Source: Phycicoccus sonneratiae
Lineage (GTDB): Bacteria; Actinomycetota; Actinomycetes; Actinomycetales; Dermatophilaceae
Length of the DNA: 64,000 bases
Assembly: GCF_016887965.1 (NCBI RefSeq)
Contig: NZ_JAFDVD010000007.1
Coordinates: 62,001-126,000, forward strand
Direction: 5' to 3'
The position numbers were made by a program, and so were the translations under genes. Below are positions 48,174 through 57,187 of the stretch, in pieces. Every line of letters starts with the position of its first letter. Position 1 is the first letter of the stretch. A model generated the notes under the pieces. That model was not told the origin of the DNA and did no database searches. It was given only the letters and a program-made list of their open reading frames with translations.

Positions 48174-48665
48174 TCAGCAGGGCGCGGCGGGTCGGTCCGG
48201 GGTCGTCGGGTCGGCGGCGTAGGCGACGCGCACCGCCTGCATCGCCTCGCCGAGGGCGTGGAACTGCGTGGGGCTCAGGACGTCGACGAGGTGGCGACGG
48301 ACGCTGCGGACGTGGACGACGGCGAACCGCTCGATGGCCGCGCGCCCCTCGTCGGTGAGCTCGAGGACGACTCCGCGGCGGTCGTCCGGGGCGGGGGTGC
48401 GCCGGACCCACCCGCGCTGCTCGAGGCGGGCCGCGGTGTGCGTGACGCGGCTGCGCGACTGGACGATGAGCTCGGCGAGGGTCGACATGCGCAGCCGGCT
48501 GCCGTCGGCCTCGGAGAGCATCGAGAGCAGCTCGTACTCCGGGAGCGAGACCCCGGAGCACTGGAGGTCGCGGTCGAGGGCGGCGTCGAGCTCGCGGGTG
48601 GCGCGCAGGTACGCGCGCCACGACCACTGCTCCTCGACGCTGAGCCAGCGAACGTCGTCGACCAC
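48174..48665 (-). CDS. MarR family transcriptional regulator
   Basis: A 163-residue winged-helix protein. The N-terminal helix is followed by LQCSGVSLPEYELLSMLSEA, the recognition region RMSTLAELIVQSRSRVTHTAARLEQRGWVRR, and the wing DDRRGVVLELTDEG, the standard MarR arrangement. The C-terminal helices form the dimer interface. It is divergent from the YceI gene across 175 bp containing an 18-bp palindrome that is probably its operator. The ligand is unknown. The GTG start at 48665 follows a GACGAT hexamer by six bases. Confidence 0.88.
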   Translation of the reverse strand: MVDDVRWLSVEEQWSWRAYLRATRELDAALDRDLQCSGVSLPEYELLSMLSEADGSRLRMSTLAELIVQSRSRVTHTAARLEQRGWVRRTPAPDDRRGVVLELTDEGRAAIERFAVVHVRSVRRHLVDVLSPTQFHALGEAMQAVRVAYAADPTTPDRPAAPC

Positions 48666-48671
48666 GGGGCC

Positions 48672-48677
48672 ATCGTC
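48672..48677 (-). promoter_or_regulatory. -10-like hexamer of the marR gene
   Basis: GACGAT on the minus strand ends six bases before the GTG at 48665, consistent with leaderless transcription. Confidence 0.4.
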
Positions 48678-48768
48678 GCACGTCGGAGCCCCGGGACCGC
48701 CGTGGCGCCGGCGGCCGCCGTGTCCCGCGAGATGGCACCCGGGAGGCGGAATAGACGTCGATGGGTCA

Positions 48769-48786
48769 TAGTTGAAGCGTCAACTA
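48769..48786. promoter_or_regulatory. palindromic operator, probably MarR-binding
   Basis: TAGTTGA-AGCG-TCAACTA is a perfect 7-bp inverted repeat with a 4-bp spacer, the size and TTGA/TCAA type typical of MarR-family sites. It lies 55 bp before the yceI start and 104 bp from the marR start. Confidence 0.65.
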
Positions 48787-48840
48787 CCGGGTCGAACCCG
48801 TCGACCTGTGGCCCTCGCCACCTCCGAAGGAGCAGTTCCC

Positions 48841-49380
48841 ATGAGCACCGCCACCCTCACCGGCCTCAGCACCGGCACCTGGACCATCGACCCGACCCAC
48901 ACCGAGGTGGGCTTCGTCGCCCGCCACCTCATGGTGACCAAGGTCCGCGGCTCCTTCACCGAGGTCGCCGGCACCGTCGTCGTCGCCGACTCGCTCGCGG
49001 ACTCCACCGCCGAGGTCACCATCAAGACCGCCTCGGTCGCCACCGGCACCGCCGACCGCGACGCCCACCTGCGCAGCGGCGACTTCTTCGACTCCGACGC
49101 CCACCCGGACATGACCTTCCGCTCGACCTCGTTCGACGGCGACACCCTCGTCGGCGACCTCACCATCAAGGGCGTGACGAAGCCGGTCACCCTCGACGTC
49201 GAGTTCGGCGGCGTCGCCACCGACCCGTGGGGTAACGAGAAGGCGGCCTTCGAGGCCAGCGGCGAGATCGACCGCACCGAGTGGGGCCTGACCTGGAACG
49301 CCAACCTCGAGAAGGGCGGCGTCCTCGTCTCCGAGAAGATCAAGCTCGTCATCGACGTCCAGCTCGCCAAGCAGGCCTGA
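48841..49380 (+). CDS. YceI family protein
   Basis: A 179-residue, non-secreted YceI-fold protein, an extended lipocalin-like barrel that in relatives binds polyisoprenoids. Signature elements are WTIDPTHTEVGFVARHLMVTKVRGSF, DRDAHLRSGDFFDSDAHPDMTF, LTIKGVTKPVTLDVEFGG and GEIDRTEWGLTWNA. There is no signal peptide, unlike periplasmic YceI, which is common in actinobacteria. AAGGAG lies eight bases before the ATG. Expression is probably governed by the divergent MarR regulator. A link to quinone isoprenoids is attractive given the neighbourhood but is only inference. Confidence 0.92.
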   Translation: MSTATLTGLSTGTWTIDPTHTEVGFVARHLMVTKVRGSFTEVAGTVVVADSLADSTAEVTIKTASVATGTADRDAHLRSGDFFDSDAHPDMTFRSTSFDGDTLVGDLTIKGVTKPVTLDVEFGGVATDPWGNEKAAFEASGEIDRTEWGLTWNANLEKGGVLVSEKIKLVIDVQLAKQA

Positions 49381-49390
49381 GCCTCCCTCC

Positions 49391-49412
49391 GCCCCGCACC
49401 CTCCGGCGGGGC
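49391..49412 (+). terminator. hairpin after yceI
   Basis: GCCCCGC (49391-49397) pairs with GCGGGGC (49406-49412) over an 8-nt loop, ten bases past the yceI stop. Confidence 0.6.
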
Positions 49413-49470
49413 CCGGCGACCCTCGGGGCAGGGCCCGAGCGAGGTCGCCCGACCGCCCGTCACGCACCGC

Positions 49471-49679
49471 GTGGCGGGCGGTCCGTCGTCCCGGCCCGTC
49501 GGAGCGGGTGCCCAGCGGTGCGTCCTGGCGCACTACCCGTCGGCGTCGGGCCTGGCCCCGAGCCTGCACCTCAACCTCGGCGACGACGGCTACGGGGCGA
49601 TGCTCCGCGGGGGGTCGAGCGGCTGCGCCAGTGCCTGGACGCCGGTGACGTCACGGCCGACGGACCGCCCGCGCGATGA
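49471..49679 (+). pseudogene. possible broken gene fragment
   Basis: From a GTG at 49471 the frame gives CVLAHYPSASGLAPSLHLNL and GDDGYGAMLRGG with codon use like real genes here. At a run of six G (about 49611-49616) this frame loses its coding look while the next frame gives VERLRQCLDAGDVTADGPPAR and a stop at 49679. Adding one G would join them into a protein of about 69 residues. I do not recognise it. It may also be chance open frame, and it overlaps the end of the DUF1203 gene. Confidence 0.2.
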
Positions 49680-50124
49680 AGCACTGTGCGAGGAGGTTGC
49701 GCACGTGCACCTCGGCGACCTCGGCGTGCGCCAGCACCTCGCGCAACGCCGCCTCGACGCCCTCGCCCGCCGCGACGACCCGGTTGTGGTCGTAGCGCAT
49801 CGCCCCCTCTGCGTCGTAGGCCCGCAGCACCCGGGCGTCCTCGTCGAACCAGGCCGGGACGCTTCCGTCGGCAGCGTGGGGGCACCGGCCCGCGTGGACG
49901 AACACCGGCCCGACCTCCTGCCACGGGCGCTCGATCCCGGACGGCGCGTGGCCGACGAGGAGGATCCGCTCACCCGGCTCCGCCCGAGCCAGGCAGCACC
50001 TCAGCTGCGACCCGCCCTCGAGGTCGGTGGACTCCTCGGCGCGGCGGCCCCACGCGTCGACGCGGTCGCGGCGGACCACCTCGAGCTCGTCGGGACCGAT
50101 GGGCAGCAGCACGACGTCATCCAT
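49651..50124 (-). CDS. DUF1203 family protein
   Basis: A 157-residue protein matching DUF1203. Features are SQLRCCLARAEPGERILLVGHAP in the first half, EVGPVFVHAGRCPHAADGSVP, LRAYDAEGAMRYDHNRVVAAG and the C-terminal EVHVRNLLAQCFIARAVRR. Conserved cysteine pairs (Cys43/44) and histidines might hold a metal, but the family has no known activity. The gene is divergent from the AztD-like gene; the 88-bp gap contains that gene's Fur-type box. Confidence 0.85.
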   Translation of the reverse strand: MDDVVLLPIGPDELEVVRRDRVDAWGRRAEESTDLEGGSQLRCCLARAEPGERILLVGHAPSGIERPWQEVGPVFVHAGRCPHAADGSVPAWFDEDARVLRAYDAEGAMRYDHNRVVAAGEGVEAALREVLAHAEVAEVHVRNLLAQCFIARAVRRP

Positions 50125-50185
50125 GCTCGTGGAACGCCGGAGCCGCCCTCGACGTGAGTCCTCCCGTCACCGGTCACTCCTCAGT

Positions 50186-50207
50186 TGAGAATGATTGTCA
50201 TTATGAT
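50186..50207 (+). promoter_or_regulatory. Fur-family (Zur-like) operator abutting a strong -10
   Basis: TGAGAAT-G-ATTGTCA (50186-50200) matches the 7-1-7 Fur/Zur palindrome TGATAAT-N-ATTATCA at 12 of 14 fixed positions. One base on lies TATGAT (50202-50207), a 5/6 match to the -10 consensus, ending five bases before the GTG at 50213. Repressor binding would block this promoter directly. Confidence 0.7.
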
Positions 50208-50212
50208 CTAGG

Positions 50213-51490
50213 GTGCCGGTCATGCGATCCCGCCCCCGCGCCCTGCGCCCCGCCGCCCTCCTCCTCGCCCCCGTCGTCGTCCTCGCCGGCTGTGTCTCCA
50301 CGGACGGCTCTCGCTCACCCGCGCCCTCCGCGTCGGTCGGCGCGAACGAGCGCGAGGTGCGCGGGGTCGAGCCCCGCGTCCTCCTCGCCCACGAGGGCGG
50401 CCTGACCCTGCTCGACGCGTCGACGGGGAGGACCGTCCACGAGGAGCGTCGTGCGGGCTTCCTCCGGCTCAGCGACGCCGGCGACGGACGCCACGTCGTC
50501 GTCGCCGACGGTGACGTCTTCCGCGTGTACGACACCGGAATCGAGCGACAACCGCACGGCGACCACGACCACGCCTTCGAGTACACCCCCGGCCTGACGG
50601 ACGTCGAGTACCCGGCGGCACACGCGGGCCACGTCGTGCCGCACGAGGGGACGACCGCGCTGTTCGGCGACGGCGACGGCTCCATCCAGCTCGTGCCGAC
50701 CGAGCAGATCGGCTCGGACGTCGCCCCCGTCCGGAGGATGACGACGCCCGCGCCCCACCACGGCGTCGCCGTCCCCGTCGGGGGCGGGGTCCTCACGACG
50801 CACGGCACCGAGGAGGCCCGCTCGAGCGTGCGGCTCGTGCGCGACGGGAAGGTCCTCGCCTCCACCGACGACTGCACCGGCGTCCACGGCGAGGCGGCGG
50901 CGGCCCCCGACGCGGACGGGGACGTCGTGCTCTTCGGGTGCGAGGACGGCCCGATCGTGTTCCGCGACGGCGGGTTCCACAAGGTCCCGGTGAAGGACGC
51001 CTACGCCCGCACCGGGAACGCGGCCGGCAGCCCCGCCTCCCCCGTCGTGCTGACCGACTACAAGGTCGACCCGGACGCCGACCCGGTCGAGCGCACGACC
51101 CGCGTCGCGCTCGTCGACACCCGCACCGACCGGTTGCGGCTCGTCGACCTGGGGTCGTCCTACTGGTTCCGCTCGCTCGGCCGCAGCGCCGACGGCGACG
51201 GCGTCGTGCTGACCGACGACGGCTCGCTCGCCGTCGTGGACGTCGACGCGGCGACGGTCACCCGCCGCATCCCCGTCATCGCGCCGTGGCGGGAGAAGGA
51301 CGACTGGCAGCAGCCCGGTCCGGTGCTGCGCGTCGTCGGCGACACCGCGTTCGTCACCGACGCCGAGAAGCGTGAGCTCGTCGTCACCGACCTGGGGACG
51401 GGGAAGGTCACGGCCCGGCACGCCCTGGAGCACACCCCGGTGGAGATGGTCGCCGTCAGCGGCGAGGCGCCGCACGACCACGACCACTGA
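50213..51490 (+). CDS. aztD: AztD-like zinc metallochaperone lipoprotein
   Basis: A 425-residue exported protein. The lipobox LAGC (residues 24-27) follows a hydrophobic signal. The rest is a beta-propeller-like repeat of short strands (LLAHEGGLTLLDASTGRTVHEE, VALVDTRTDRLRLVDLG and others). Histidine clusters HGDHDHAFEY, APHHGVAVP and the terminal HDHDH, plus DDCTGVHGEAA, match AztD, a periplasmic zinc chaperone that loads the AztABC importer. The AztABC genes are absent here. The Zur-like box at the promoter supports zinc control. The start is GTG at 50213 (leaderless) or ATG at 50222. Confidence 0.78.
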   Translation: MPVMRSRPRALRPAALLLAPVVVLAGCVSTDGSRSPAPSASVGANEREVRGVEPRVLLAHEGGLTLLDASTGRTVHEERRAGFLRLSDAGDGRHVVVADGDVFRVYDTGIERQPHGDHDHAFEYTPGLTDVEYPAAHAGHVVPHEGTTALFGDGDGSIQLVPTEQIGSDVAPVRRMTTPAPHHGVAVPVGGGVLTTHGTEEARSSVRLVRDGKVLASTDDCTGVHGEAAAAPDADGDVVLFGCEDGPIVFRDGGFHKVPVKDAYARTGNAAGSPASPVVLTDYKVDPDADPVERTTRVALVDTRTDRLRLVDLGSSYWFRSLGRSADGDGVVLTDDGSLAVVDVDAATVTRRIPVIAPWREKDDWQQPGPVLRVVGDTAFVTDAEKRELVVTDLGTGKVTARHALEHTPVEMVAVSGEAPHDHDH

Positions 51491-51497
51491 CTCGGTC

Positions 51498-52496
51498 TCA
51501 GAGGCGGGCAGCGGCCTCGAGGGCGAAGTACGAGAGGACGATGCTCGCCCCGGCCCGGCGGATGCCGAGCAGCGACTCGTCGACGACCCGGTCGCGGTCG
51601 ATCCAGCCCCGCTCGGCGGCGGCCACGATCTGCGAGTACTCCCCCGAGATCTGGTACGCCGCAACGGGAACCGGAGACACGGCAGCGGCGGCCGCGACCA
51701 CATCGAGGTGCGGTCCGGCCGGCTTGACCATGACGAGGTCGGCCCCTTCCGCGATGTCCGCCTCGAGCTCGCGCAACGCCTCGCGCCCGTTCGCCGGGTC
51801 CTGCTGGTAGGTGGCGCGGTCGCCGACGAGCGAGGACTGCACGGCCTCGCGGAACGGACCGTAGAGGCCGGAGGTGTACTTCGCGGCGTACGCGAGGATC
51901 GCCGTGTCGGTGTGCCCCGCGGCGTCGAGGGCCGCGCGCACGTGCCCGACCTGACCGTCCATCATCCCGGACAGGCCGAGAACCGGTGTGCCGGTGGCGG
52001 CCTGGGCCAGCGCCATCGAGGCGTACCGCTCGAGCGTGGCGTCGTTGTCGACCGAGCCGTCGTCGGCCAGCACCCCGCAGTGCCCGTGGTCGGTGAACTC
52101 GTCGAGGCAGAGGTCGGACATGACGACGAGGTCGTCGCCGACCGCCTCGACGACCCGCCGCAGCGCGACGTTGAGGATGCCTTCGGGGTCGTCGGCGCCG
52201 GAGCCCCGGCCGTCCTTGGCCGACGGCACGCCGAAGAGCATGATCCCGCCGACGCCGGCGTCGACGCAGCGCCGTGCCTCCTCGACGAGCGAGTCGAGGG
52301 TGTGCTGCACGACCCCGGGCATCGCCGAGATCGGCACCGGGGCCTCGGCGCCCTCGCGGACGAAGACGGGCAGGACGAGCTCGGCCGGGTGCAGCCGGGT
52401 CTCGGCGACCAGCCGCCGCAGCGCCGGCGTCGTGCGCAGCCGGCGCGGGCGGCCGACCGGGAACGGCGCCCCCGGCAGCAGGCCGCCGCGGGTCAC
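51498..52496 (-). CDS. hemB: porphobilinogen synthase (5-aminolevulinate dehydratase)
   Basis: A 332-residue enzyme that condenses two aminolevulinates. The Schiff-base lysines are in [19 protein letters not shown] and [13 protein letters not shown]. The metal region reads [15 protein letters not shown]: it keeps two cysteines with an aspartate between, an intermediate between the zinc type (C-x-C...C) and the magnesium type. The start is GTG at 52496, overlapping the hemD stop as GTGA. It is the last gene of the rex-hemACDB operon and ends eight bases from convergent aztD. Confidence 0.95.
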   Translation of the reverse strand: MTRGGLLPGAPFPVGRPRRLRTTPALRRLVAETRLHPAELVLPVFVREGAEAPVPISAMPGVVQHTLDSLVEEARRCVDAGVGGIMLFGVPSAKDGRGSGADDPEGILNVALRRVVEAVGDDLVVMSDLCLDEFTDHGHCGVLADDGSVDNDATLERYASMALAQAATGTPVLGLSGMMDGQVGHVRAALDAAGHTDTAILAYAAKYTSGLYGPFREAVQSSLVGDRATYQQDPANGREALRELEADIAEGADLVMVKPAGPHLDVVAAAAAVSPVPVAAYQISGEYSQIVAAAERGWIDRDRVVDESLLGIRRAGASIVLSYFALEAAARL

Positions 52497-54112
52497 GTGG
52501 CGCGCTTCCGGCCGCCGGCGCGGCGCTGGCTCGGGCGCACGACCTCCTCGCCGGCCTCGGTGGCGTCGAGGGCGAGCGAGCGGCCGTGGTCGGCGAGCGC
52601 GTCGACGAGGGCCTCGGCGCTCGGCTCCGGCGCGAGGACGTCGACCCGCAGGCCGTGCTCCTCGGCGGTCTTGGCCGTGGCCGGGCCGATGCACGCGATG
52701 ACGGTGCTCGGGTGCGGCTTGCCGGCGATGCCGACGAGGTTGCGCACGGTCGAGGACGACGTGAAGAGCACCGCGTCGAAGGCACCGGACTTGATGGCGT
52801 CGCGGACCGGCGCGGGCGGCGGGGCGGCCCGGACGGTGCGGTACGCCGTGACGTCGTCGACCTCCCAGCCGGTCTCCTGGAGCCCGGCGACGAGGGTGTC
52901 GGTGGCGATGTCGGCGCGCGGGAGGAAGACCCTGTTGATCGGGTCGAGGTCGGGGTCGAAGGGCGGCCACGCCTCGAGCAGTCCCTTGGCCGACTGCTCG
53001 TCGGTGGGCACGAGGTCGGGGTTGATCCCCCACTCGCGCAGCGCCTCTGCCGTGACACCGCCGACGGCCGCGACCTTGAGGCCGGCGAACGAGCGGGCGT
53101 CGAGGCCGAACTCGTCGAACTTCTCGCGGATGGCGCGCACGGCGTTGACCGAGGTGAAGCCGACCCACTCGTAGCGACCGGTGACCATGCCCTTGACCGC
53201 GCGCTCGAGCTGCTGCGGCGTGCGCGGCGGCTCGACGGAGATGGTCGGGACGATCTCGGCGTGCGCGCCGTGGTGCTCGAGGCGGGCCGTCATCGAGCCC
53301 GACTGCTCCTTGGTGCGCGGCACGAGGACCGACCAGCCGTAGAGCGGCTTGGTCTCGAACCAGGACAGCGCGTCGCGCATCGCGACAGTGTCGCCGACGA
53401 CGGCGAGCACCGGGAAGTGCCCGGCGGCCATCGCCTCGGGAGCGGCGCCGAGGGTCGTGACGACGGTGCGCTGCTCGGTGGTGGTGCCGCGCTCGGTGAC
53501 CGCGACGGGGGTCGCCTCGTCGCGGCCGGCGGCGGCGAGGGCGCGCAGCGCCTCGGCGGCCCTGTCCGGCGTGCCGAGCACGACGACCGTGACCGACGGG
53601 TCGACGCCGCCGGAGACGTCGGGGGTCCCGGGGCCGGCGACGACGACGTGCACCGCCGTGGAGGTCTTCGACGTGAGCGGGACCCCGGCGTAGGCCGGGA
53701 CCGCGGTCAGGCTGCTGACGCCGGGGACGACCTCGAAGGAGATGCCGGCCTTGACGAGCGCCTGGGCCTCCTCGGCGAGGCCGTTGAAGATCGCCGGGTC
53801 GCCGTCCATGAGGCGCACGACGAGCCCACCGGGGTGGGCCTTGGCCGCGCGGACGACGAGCTTGGCCCGGGAGGCCTGGGTCAGCCGCTCGCCCTGGTCG
53901 CCGTGGCCGGCGTCGACGACGTCGACGTCCGGACGGGCGTGCCGGAGGGCGATCTCCTCGCGCGCTACCTGGTCGATGACGACGGCGTCGGCAGCCGCGA
54001 GCAGCTCGGTCGCGCGGACCGTGAGCAGCCCGGGGTCACCGGGGCCGCCGCCGACGAAGGCGACGCGTGCGGGGACGCGGGAGGGACGGGTGGACGAGCG
54101 CGTGGGGCTCAC
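52493..54112 (-). CDS. hemD: fused uroporphyrinogen-III C-methyltransferase / uroporphyrinogen-III synthase
   Basis: A 539-residue fusion. Residues ~15-250 are a SUMT/CobA methyltransferase: [62 protein letters not shown]. Residues ~270-520 are Hem[66 protein letters not shown]. The fusion makes uroporphyrinogen III and starts the siroheme/cobalamin branch. The C terminus ends in a basic tail. The GTG start at 54112 overlaps the hemC stop. Fused forms are known in mycobacteria and streptomycetes. Confidence 0.93.
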   Translation of the reverse strand: MSPTRSSTRPSRVPARVAFVGGGPGDPGLLTVRATELLAAADAVVIDQVAREEIALRHARPDVDVVDAGHGDQGERLTQASRAKLVVRAAKAHPGGLVVRLMDGDPAIFNGLAEEAQALVKAGISFEVVPGVSSLTAVPAYAGVPLTSKTSTAVHVVVAGPGTPDVSGGVDPSVTVVVLGTPDRAAEALRALAAAGRDEATPVAVTERGTTTEQRTVVTTLGAAPEAMAAGHFPVLAVVGDTVAMRDALSWFETKPLYGWSVLVPRTKEQSGSMTARLEHHGAHAEIVPTISVEPPRTPQQLERAVKGMVTGRYEWVGFTSVNAVRAIREKFDEFGLDARSFAGLKVAAVGGVTAEALREWGINPDLVPTDEQSAKGLLEAWPPFDPDLDPINRVFLPRADIATDTLVAGLQETGWEVDDVTAYRTVRAAPPPAPVRDAIKSGAFDAVLFTSSSTVRNLVGIAGKPHPSTVIACIGPATAKTAEEHGLRVDVLAPEPSAEALVDALADHGRSLALDATEAGEEVVRPSQRRAGGRKRAT

Positions 54113-55059
54113 TGGGCACGCTCCGTGACGAGTCGTTCGGTGGACGTGGGCATGAGGTCGGCGGCGCCGTCCTCGAGGAGGAGGCGGGCCAGCCTCCGGC
54201 CGAGGTCTGCGGCCTCGGCGGGGTCGCCGGTCAGGGACCGGCGCAGGTCGGAGGAGCCGTCCGGGGCCGCGACGACGGCCCGGAGGGACAGCTCGGTGGA
54301 GTCGAGGCCCTCGACGACCTCGGCGAGCGCGCCGACCGGGGCCGAGCAACCGGCCTCGAGCTCGGCGAGCAGGGAGCGCTCGGCGGTGACGCAGGCGCGC
54401 GCGTCGGGGTCCTCGAGCGGGGCGACGGCGGCGCGGGTGGCCTCGTCGTCGGCCCGGACCTCGACGGCCAGGGCGCCCTGCCCCGGCGCGGGGAGCACCT
54501 GGAGCGGGTCGAGGTACTCGGTGACCTCGTCGGCGCGCCCCAGCCGGCGCAGGCCGGCGGCGGCGAGGACGACGGCGTCGAGCCGGCCCTCGTGGACGTG
54601 GGCGAGCCGGGTGTCGACGTTGCCGCGCAGGTCGGTGAGCGCGAGCCCGAGGTCGAGCGCCTCGAGCTGGGCCCGGCGGCGCGGCGAGCCGGTGCCGACG
54701 GTGGCGCCGGACGGGAGCTCGCCGAGGGTGAGGCCGTCGCGGGCGACGAGCGCGTCACGGACGTCCTCGCGCGCCGGCACGGCGGCGACGACGACCCGCG
54801 GGTCCGCGGCGGTCGGGAGGTCCTTGAGCGAGTGCACCGCGAGGTCGACGCGGCCCTCGGCGAGGGCTTCGCGCAGCGCGGACACGAAGACCCCGGTGCC
54901 GCCGAGCTGGGCCAGCGGCGTCTCGCGGTCGCGGTCGCCCTCGGTGCTCACCTCGACGAGCTCGACGTCGTGCCCGAGCGCGCGCAGCCGGTCGGCGACC
55001 CACGACGACTGCGTCGTCGCGAGGGCCGAGCGCCGGGTCCCGAGGCGCAGGGTGCTCAT
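54109..55059 (-). CDS. hemC: hydroxymethylbilane synthase
   Basis: A 316-residue porphobilinogen deaminase. Motifs are [66 protein letters not shown] and [16 protein letters not shown], the last with the cysteine that holds the dipyrromethane cofactor. The start ATG at 55059 overlaps the hemA stop, and its own stop overlaps hemD, as expected for coupled translation in the operon. Confidence 0.97.
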   Translation of the reverse strand: MSTLRLGTRRSALATTQSSWVADRLRALGHDVELVEVSTEGDRDRETPLAQLGGTGVFVSALREALAEGRVDLAVHSLKDLPTAADPRVVVAAVPAREDVRDALVARDGLTLGELPSGATVGTGSPRRRAQLEALDLGLALTDLRGNVDTRLAHVHEGRLDAVVLAAAGLRRLGRADEVTEYLDPLQVLPAPGQGALAVEVRADDEATRAAVAPLEDPDARACVTAERSLLAELEAGCSAPVGALAEVVEGLDSTELSLRAVVAAPDGSSDLRRSLTGDPAEAADLGRRLARLLLEDGAADLMPTSTERLVTERAQ

Positions 55060-56366
55060 GCGTCCTCCCCCGGCAGGGTCGGCGGCGCCGACACGAGGGC
55101 GATGTCGCCGGGGTCGAGGTCGAACAGCTCGCTGAGCGCGCGGGCGTAGCTGCCGCCCTGGCCCTCCTGCGCGAGCTCCTTGACCCGGACGGTGGGCGTG
55201 TGGAGCAGCTTGTCGACGACCCGCTCGACGGCGCGACGGACCTCGGCCCGCTCGGCCTCGCCCATCCCGGGCGTGCGGCGCTCGAGGCGCGCGAGCTCGG
55301 CGTCGACGAGCTCGCCGGCGCGGGCGCGCAGGGCGGTGACGGTGGGGGCGACGGCCTGGGCCGAGCGCTGGACGAGGTAGGCGGCCACCTCGGCCGTGAC
55401 GAGCTCGTTGGCCACGGCGACCTGGGGCGCCGACCCGGCCTCGGCGAGGTCCTCGCCCAGCTCGGCGAGCCCGACCCGGGTCGCGCCGTCGAGGTCGGCG
55501 ACCGCGAGGTCGACGTCGTGCGGCAGCGCGAGGTCGACGTAGACCTGGGGGCGGCCACCGCGGGTGGCGAGCGCCGCGGCGACGTGGTCGGCGGTGACGA
55601 GCTGGCCGCGGGCGCCGGTGGAGGAGATGACGACGTCGGCGCCCTCGAGGGCCGTCCCGAGGTCGGCCAGCGGCACCGCGGTGCCACCGACCCGTTCGGC
55701 GACGGACGCCGCGCGGTCGGGGTCGCGGTTGGCGACGACGACCGCGCCGGCACCGAGCCGGGCGACGGTGGCCGCGGCGAGCGCGCCCATCCCCCCGGCG
55801 CCGACGACGAGCACCGACAGGTCGCCGAGACCGCCGAGGACGGCCTCGGTGCGCGTGAGCCCGGCCTGGACGAGGGACCCGCTGACGAGGTCGATCTCGG
55901 TCTCGGCGTGCACCCGCTTGGCGACCCGGAGCGCCTGCTGCAGAAGGCCGTTCAGCGCGGGGCCGACGTGCCCGTGGCGCTGCGCGCGGGACAGCGAGCG
56001 GCGCACCTGGCCGAGGATCTGCGCCTCGCCGACGGCCATCGAGTCGAGCCCGGCGGCGACGGTGAAGGCGTGGCAGATGCCGCGGTCCTCGTAGTGGACG
56101 TAGAGGTGCGGCTGGAGCTCGGAGCGGTCGACGCCGCAGGAGTCGGCGAGCGCCTTCGTGACGTCGACGAGCGCGCCGTGGAAGGTGAGCGTCTCGGCGT
56201 AGACCTCGGTGCGGTTGCACGTGGAGAGGACGACCGCCTCGGTGACGTGCTCGGAGGCGAGGACCGCCTCCTCGAGCGCGGTGGCGGCGGCGCCGTCGAG
56301 GGCGACCGACTCCAGCAGCGAGAGGGGCGCCCCGTGGTGGGACAGCCCGAGGACGACGAGGCTCAC
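55056..56366 (-). CDS. hemA: glutamyl-tRNA reductase
   Basis: A 436-residue enzyme for the first committed step of C5 heme synthesis. Cys50 in [12 protein letters not shown] is the catalytic thiol. [19 protein letters not shown], the NADP-binding [21 protein letters not shown], and the C-terminal dimerisation helices ([20 protein letters not shown]) complete the signature. The GTG start at 56366 overlaps the rex stop as GTGA. Confidence 0.97.
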   Translation of the reverse strand: MSLVVLGLSHHGAPLSLLESVALDGAAATALEEAVLASEHVTEAVVLSTCNRTEVYAETLTFHGALVDVTKALADSCGVDRSELQPHLYVHYEDRGICHAFTVAAGLDSMAVGEAQILGQVRRSLSRAQRHGHVGPALNGLLQQALRVAKRVHAETEIDLVSGSLVQAGLTRTEAVLGGLGDLSVLVVGAGGMGALAAATVARLGAGAVVVANRDPDRAASVAERVGGTAVPLADLGTALEGADVVISSTGARGQLVTADHVAAALATRGGRPQVYVDLALPHDVDLAVADLDGATRVGLAELGEDLAEAGSAPQVAVANELVTAEVAAYLVQRSAQAVAPTVTALRARAGELVDAELARLERRTPGMGEAERAEVRRAVERVVDKLLHTPTVRVKELAQEGQGGSYARALSELFDLDPGDIALVSAPPTLPGEDA

Positions 56367-57028
56367 GGGGCGACCGCCTCGGCGACGGCGAGCCGCTGGC
56401 CGTGGAACGCGAGGATCTGGAGCTCGGTCGAGAGGTCGACCTTGCGGACGACGACCTCGTCGGGGACGGAGAGGACGACCGGGGCGAAGTTGAGCACCGA
56501 GCGCACGCCGGCGTCGACGAGCTCGTCGCACGCCTCCTGGGCGCCCTCGGGCGGGGTGGCGATGACGCCGATGGCCAGGCCGTCGTCCTCGACGAGCGCG
56601 GGGAGGTCGGCGGTGGAGCGGACGCGCGTGCCGGCGACGACCTCGCCGACGACCCGCTCGTCGCGGTCGAGGAGCGCGATGACGCGAAAACCCCTCTCCG
56701 CGAACCCTCGGTAGGCGGCGAGCGCCCGCCCGAGGTTGCCCATCCCGACGATGGCGACCGGCCAGTCCTGGGTGAGGCCGAGCGCAGCGGCGATCTCGGA
56801 GGAGAGCCGGTCGACGTCGTACCCGACCCCGCGCACGCCGTAGCTGCCGAGGTGCGAGAGGTCCTTGCGCAGCATCGCCGAGCTGACGCCCGCGGCCGAC
56901 GCGAGCTCCTCGGAGCTGACCGAGAGGGTGCCGTCGGCGGCGAGGGCGGTGAGGGCCCGCAGGTACCCCGGCAGACGGGCCACCGACGCCTCCGGGACTC
57001 CCCGGCGGGTGGCTGCTGCGGCGGACAC
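56363..57028 (-). CDS. rex: redox-sensing transcriptional repressor Rex
   Basis: A 221-residue repressor that senses the NADH/NAD+ ratio. The winged helix (residues ~12-75) contains [15 protein letters not shown] and [20 protein letters not shown], typical of Rex. The Rossmann domain begins [16 protein letters not shown] at 91-106. The C-terminal swapped helix ends [12 protein letters not shown]. The GTG start at 57028 has AAAGGAG 13 bases upstream, an unusually long spacing. It is the first gene of rex-hemACDB, as in Streptomyces, and is probably autoregulated through the operator at 57126-57147. Confidence 0.96.
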   Translation of the reverse strand: MSAAAATRRGVPEASVARLPGYLRALTALAADGTLSVSSEELASAAGVSSAMLRKDLSHLGSYGVRGVGYDVDRLSSEIAAALGLTQDWPVAIVGMGNLGRALAAYRGFAERGFRVIALLDRDERVVGEVVAGTRVRSTADLPALVEDDGLAIGVIATPPEGAQEACDELVDAGVRSVLNFAPVVLSVPDEVVVRKVDLSTELQILAFHGQRLAVAEAVAP

Positions 57029-57054
57029 GAGCGGTCACCGACTCCTTTCGCGGA

Positions 57055-57105
57055 CCGCGGGCCCGGGACGAGGGGTGGGGCCGGGACGGCCCCCGGGACC
57101 CGCGG
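57055..57105 (-). promoter_or_regulatory. large structured leader of the rex-hem mRNA
   Basis: CCGCGGGCCCGGG (57055-57067) can pair with CCCGGGACCCGCGG (57092-57105) with one bulge. Inside lies a smaller hairpin (GGGGCC 57077-57082, GGCCCC 57088-57093) whose last bases compete with the outer stem. The element separates the promoter from the ribosome site (57042-57048). Confidence 0.55.
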
Positions 57106-57116
57106 GAAACCCCGTC

Positions 57117-57122
57117 AGCCTA
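57117..57122 (-). promoter_or_regulatory. candidate -10 of rex-hemACDB
   Basis: TAGGCT on the minus strand lies 17 bp from TTGTGC (57140-57145), a weak -35 inside the Rex operator. The predicted start near 57110 gives a leader of about 80 nt. Confidence 0.35.
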
Positions 57123-57125
57123 CGA

Positions 57126-57147
57126 CTTTGTGAACACGGGCACAAAG
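57126..57147. promoter_or_regulatory. Rex operator upstream of rex
   Basis: CTTTGTG (57126-57132) and CACAAAG (57141-57147) form a perfect inverted repeat. The core TGTGAACACGGGCACA (57129-57144) agrees with the Rex consensus TGTGAAC-N3-TTCACA except that GG replaces TT. Overlap with the presumed -35 region implies repression at low NADH/NAD+. Confidence 0.75.
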
Positions 57148-57187
57148 TGACGGCGGACCCGGTGAGATGCCTCACCCGGCCCGTGTG

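Noticed and set aside
45493-48738. A 1081-codon minus-strand frame running from the marR region through resA
   Set aside because: Only the last 199 codons (ResA) are real. The rest is an out-of-frame reading of hemL and the phosphatase gene.
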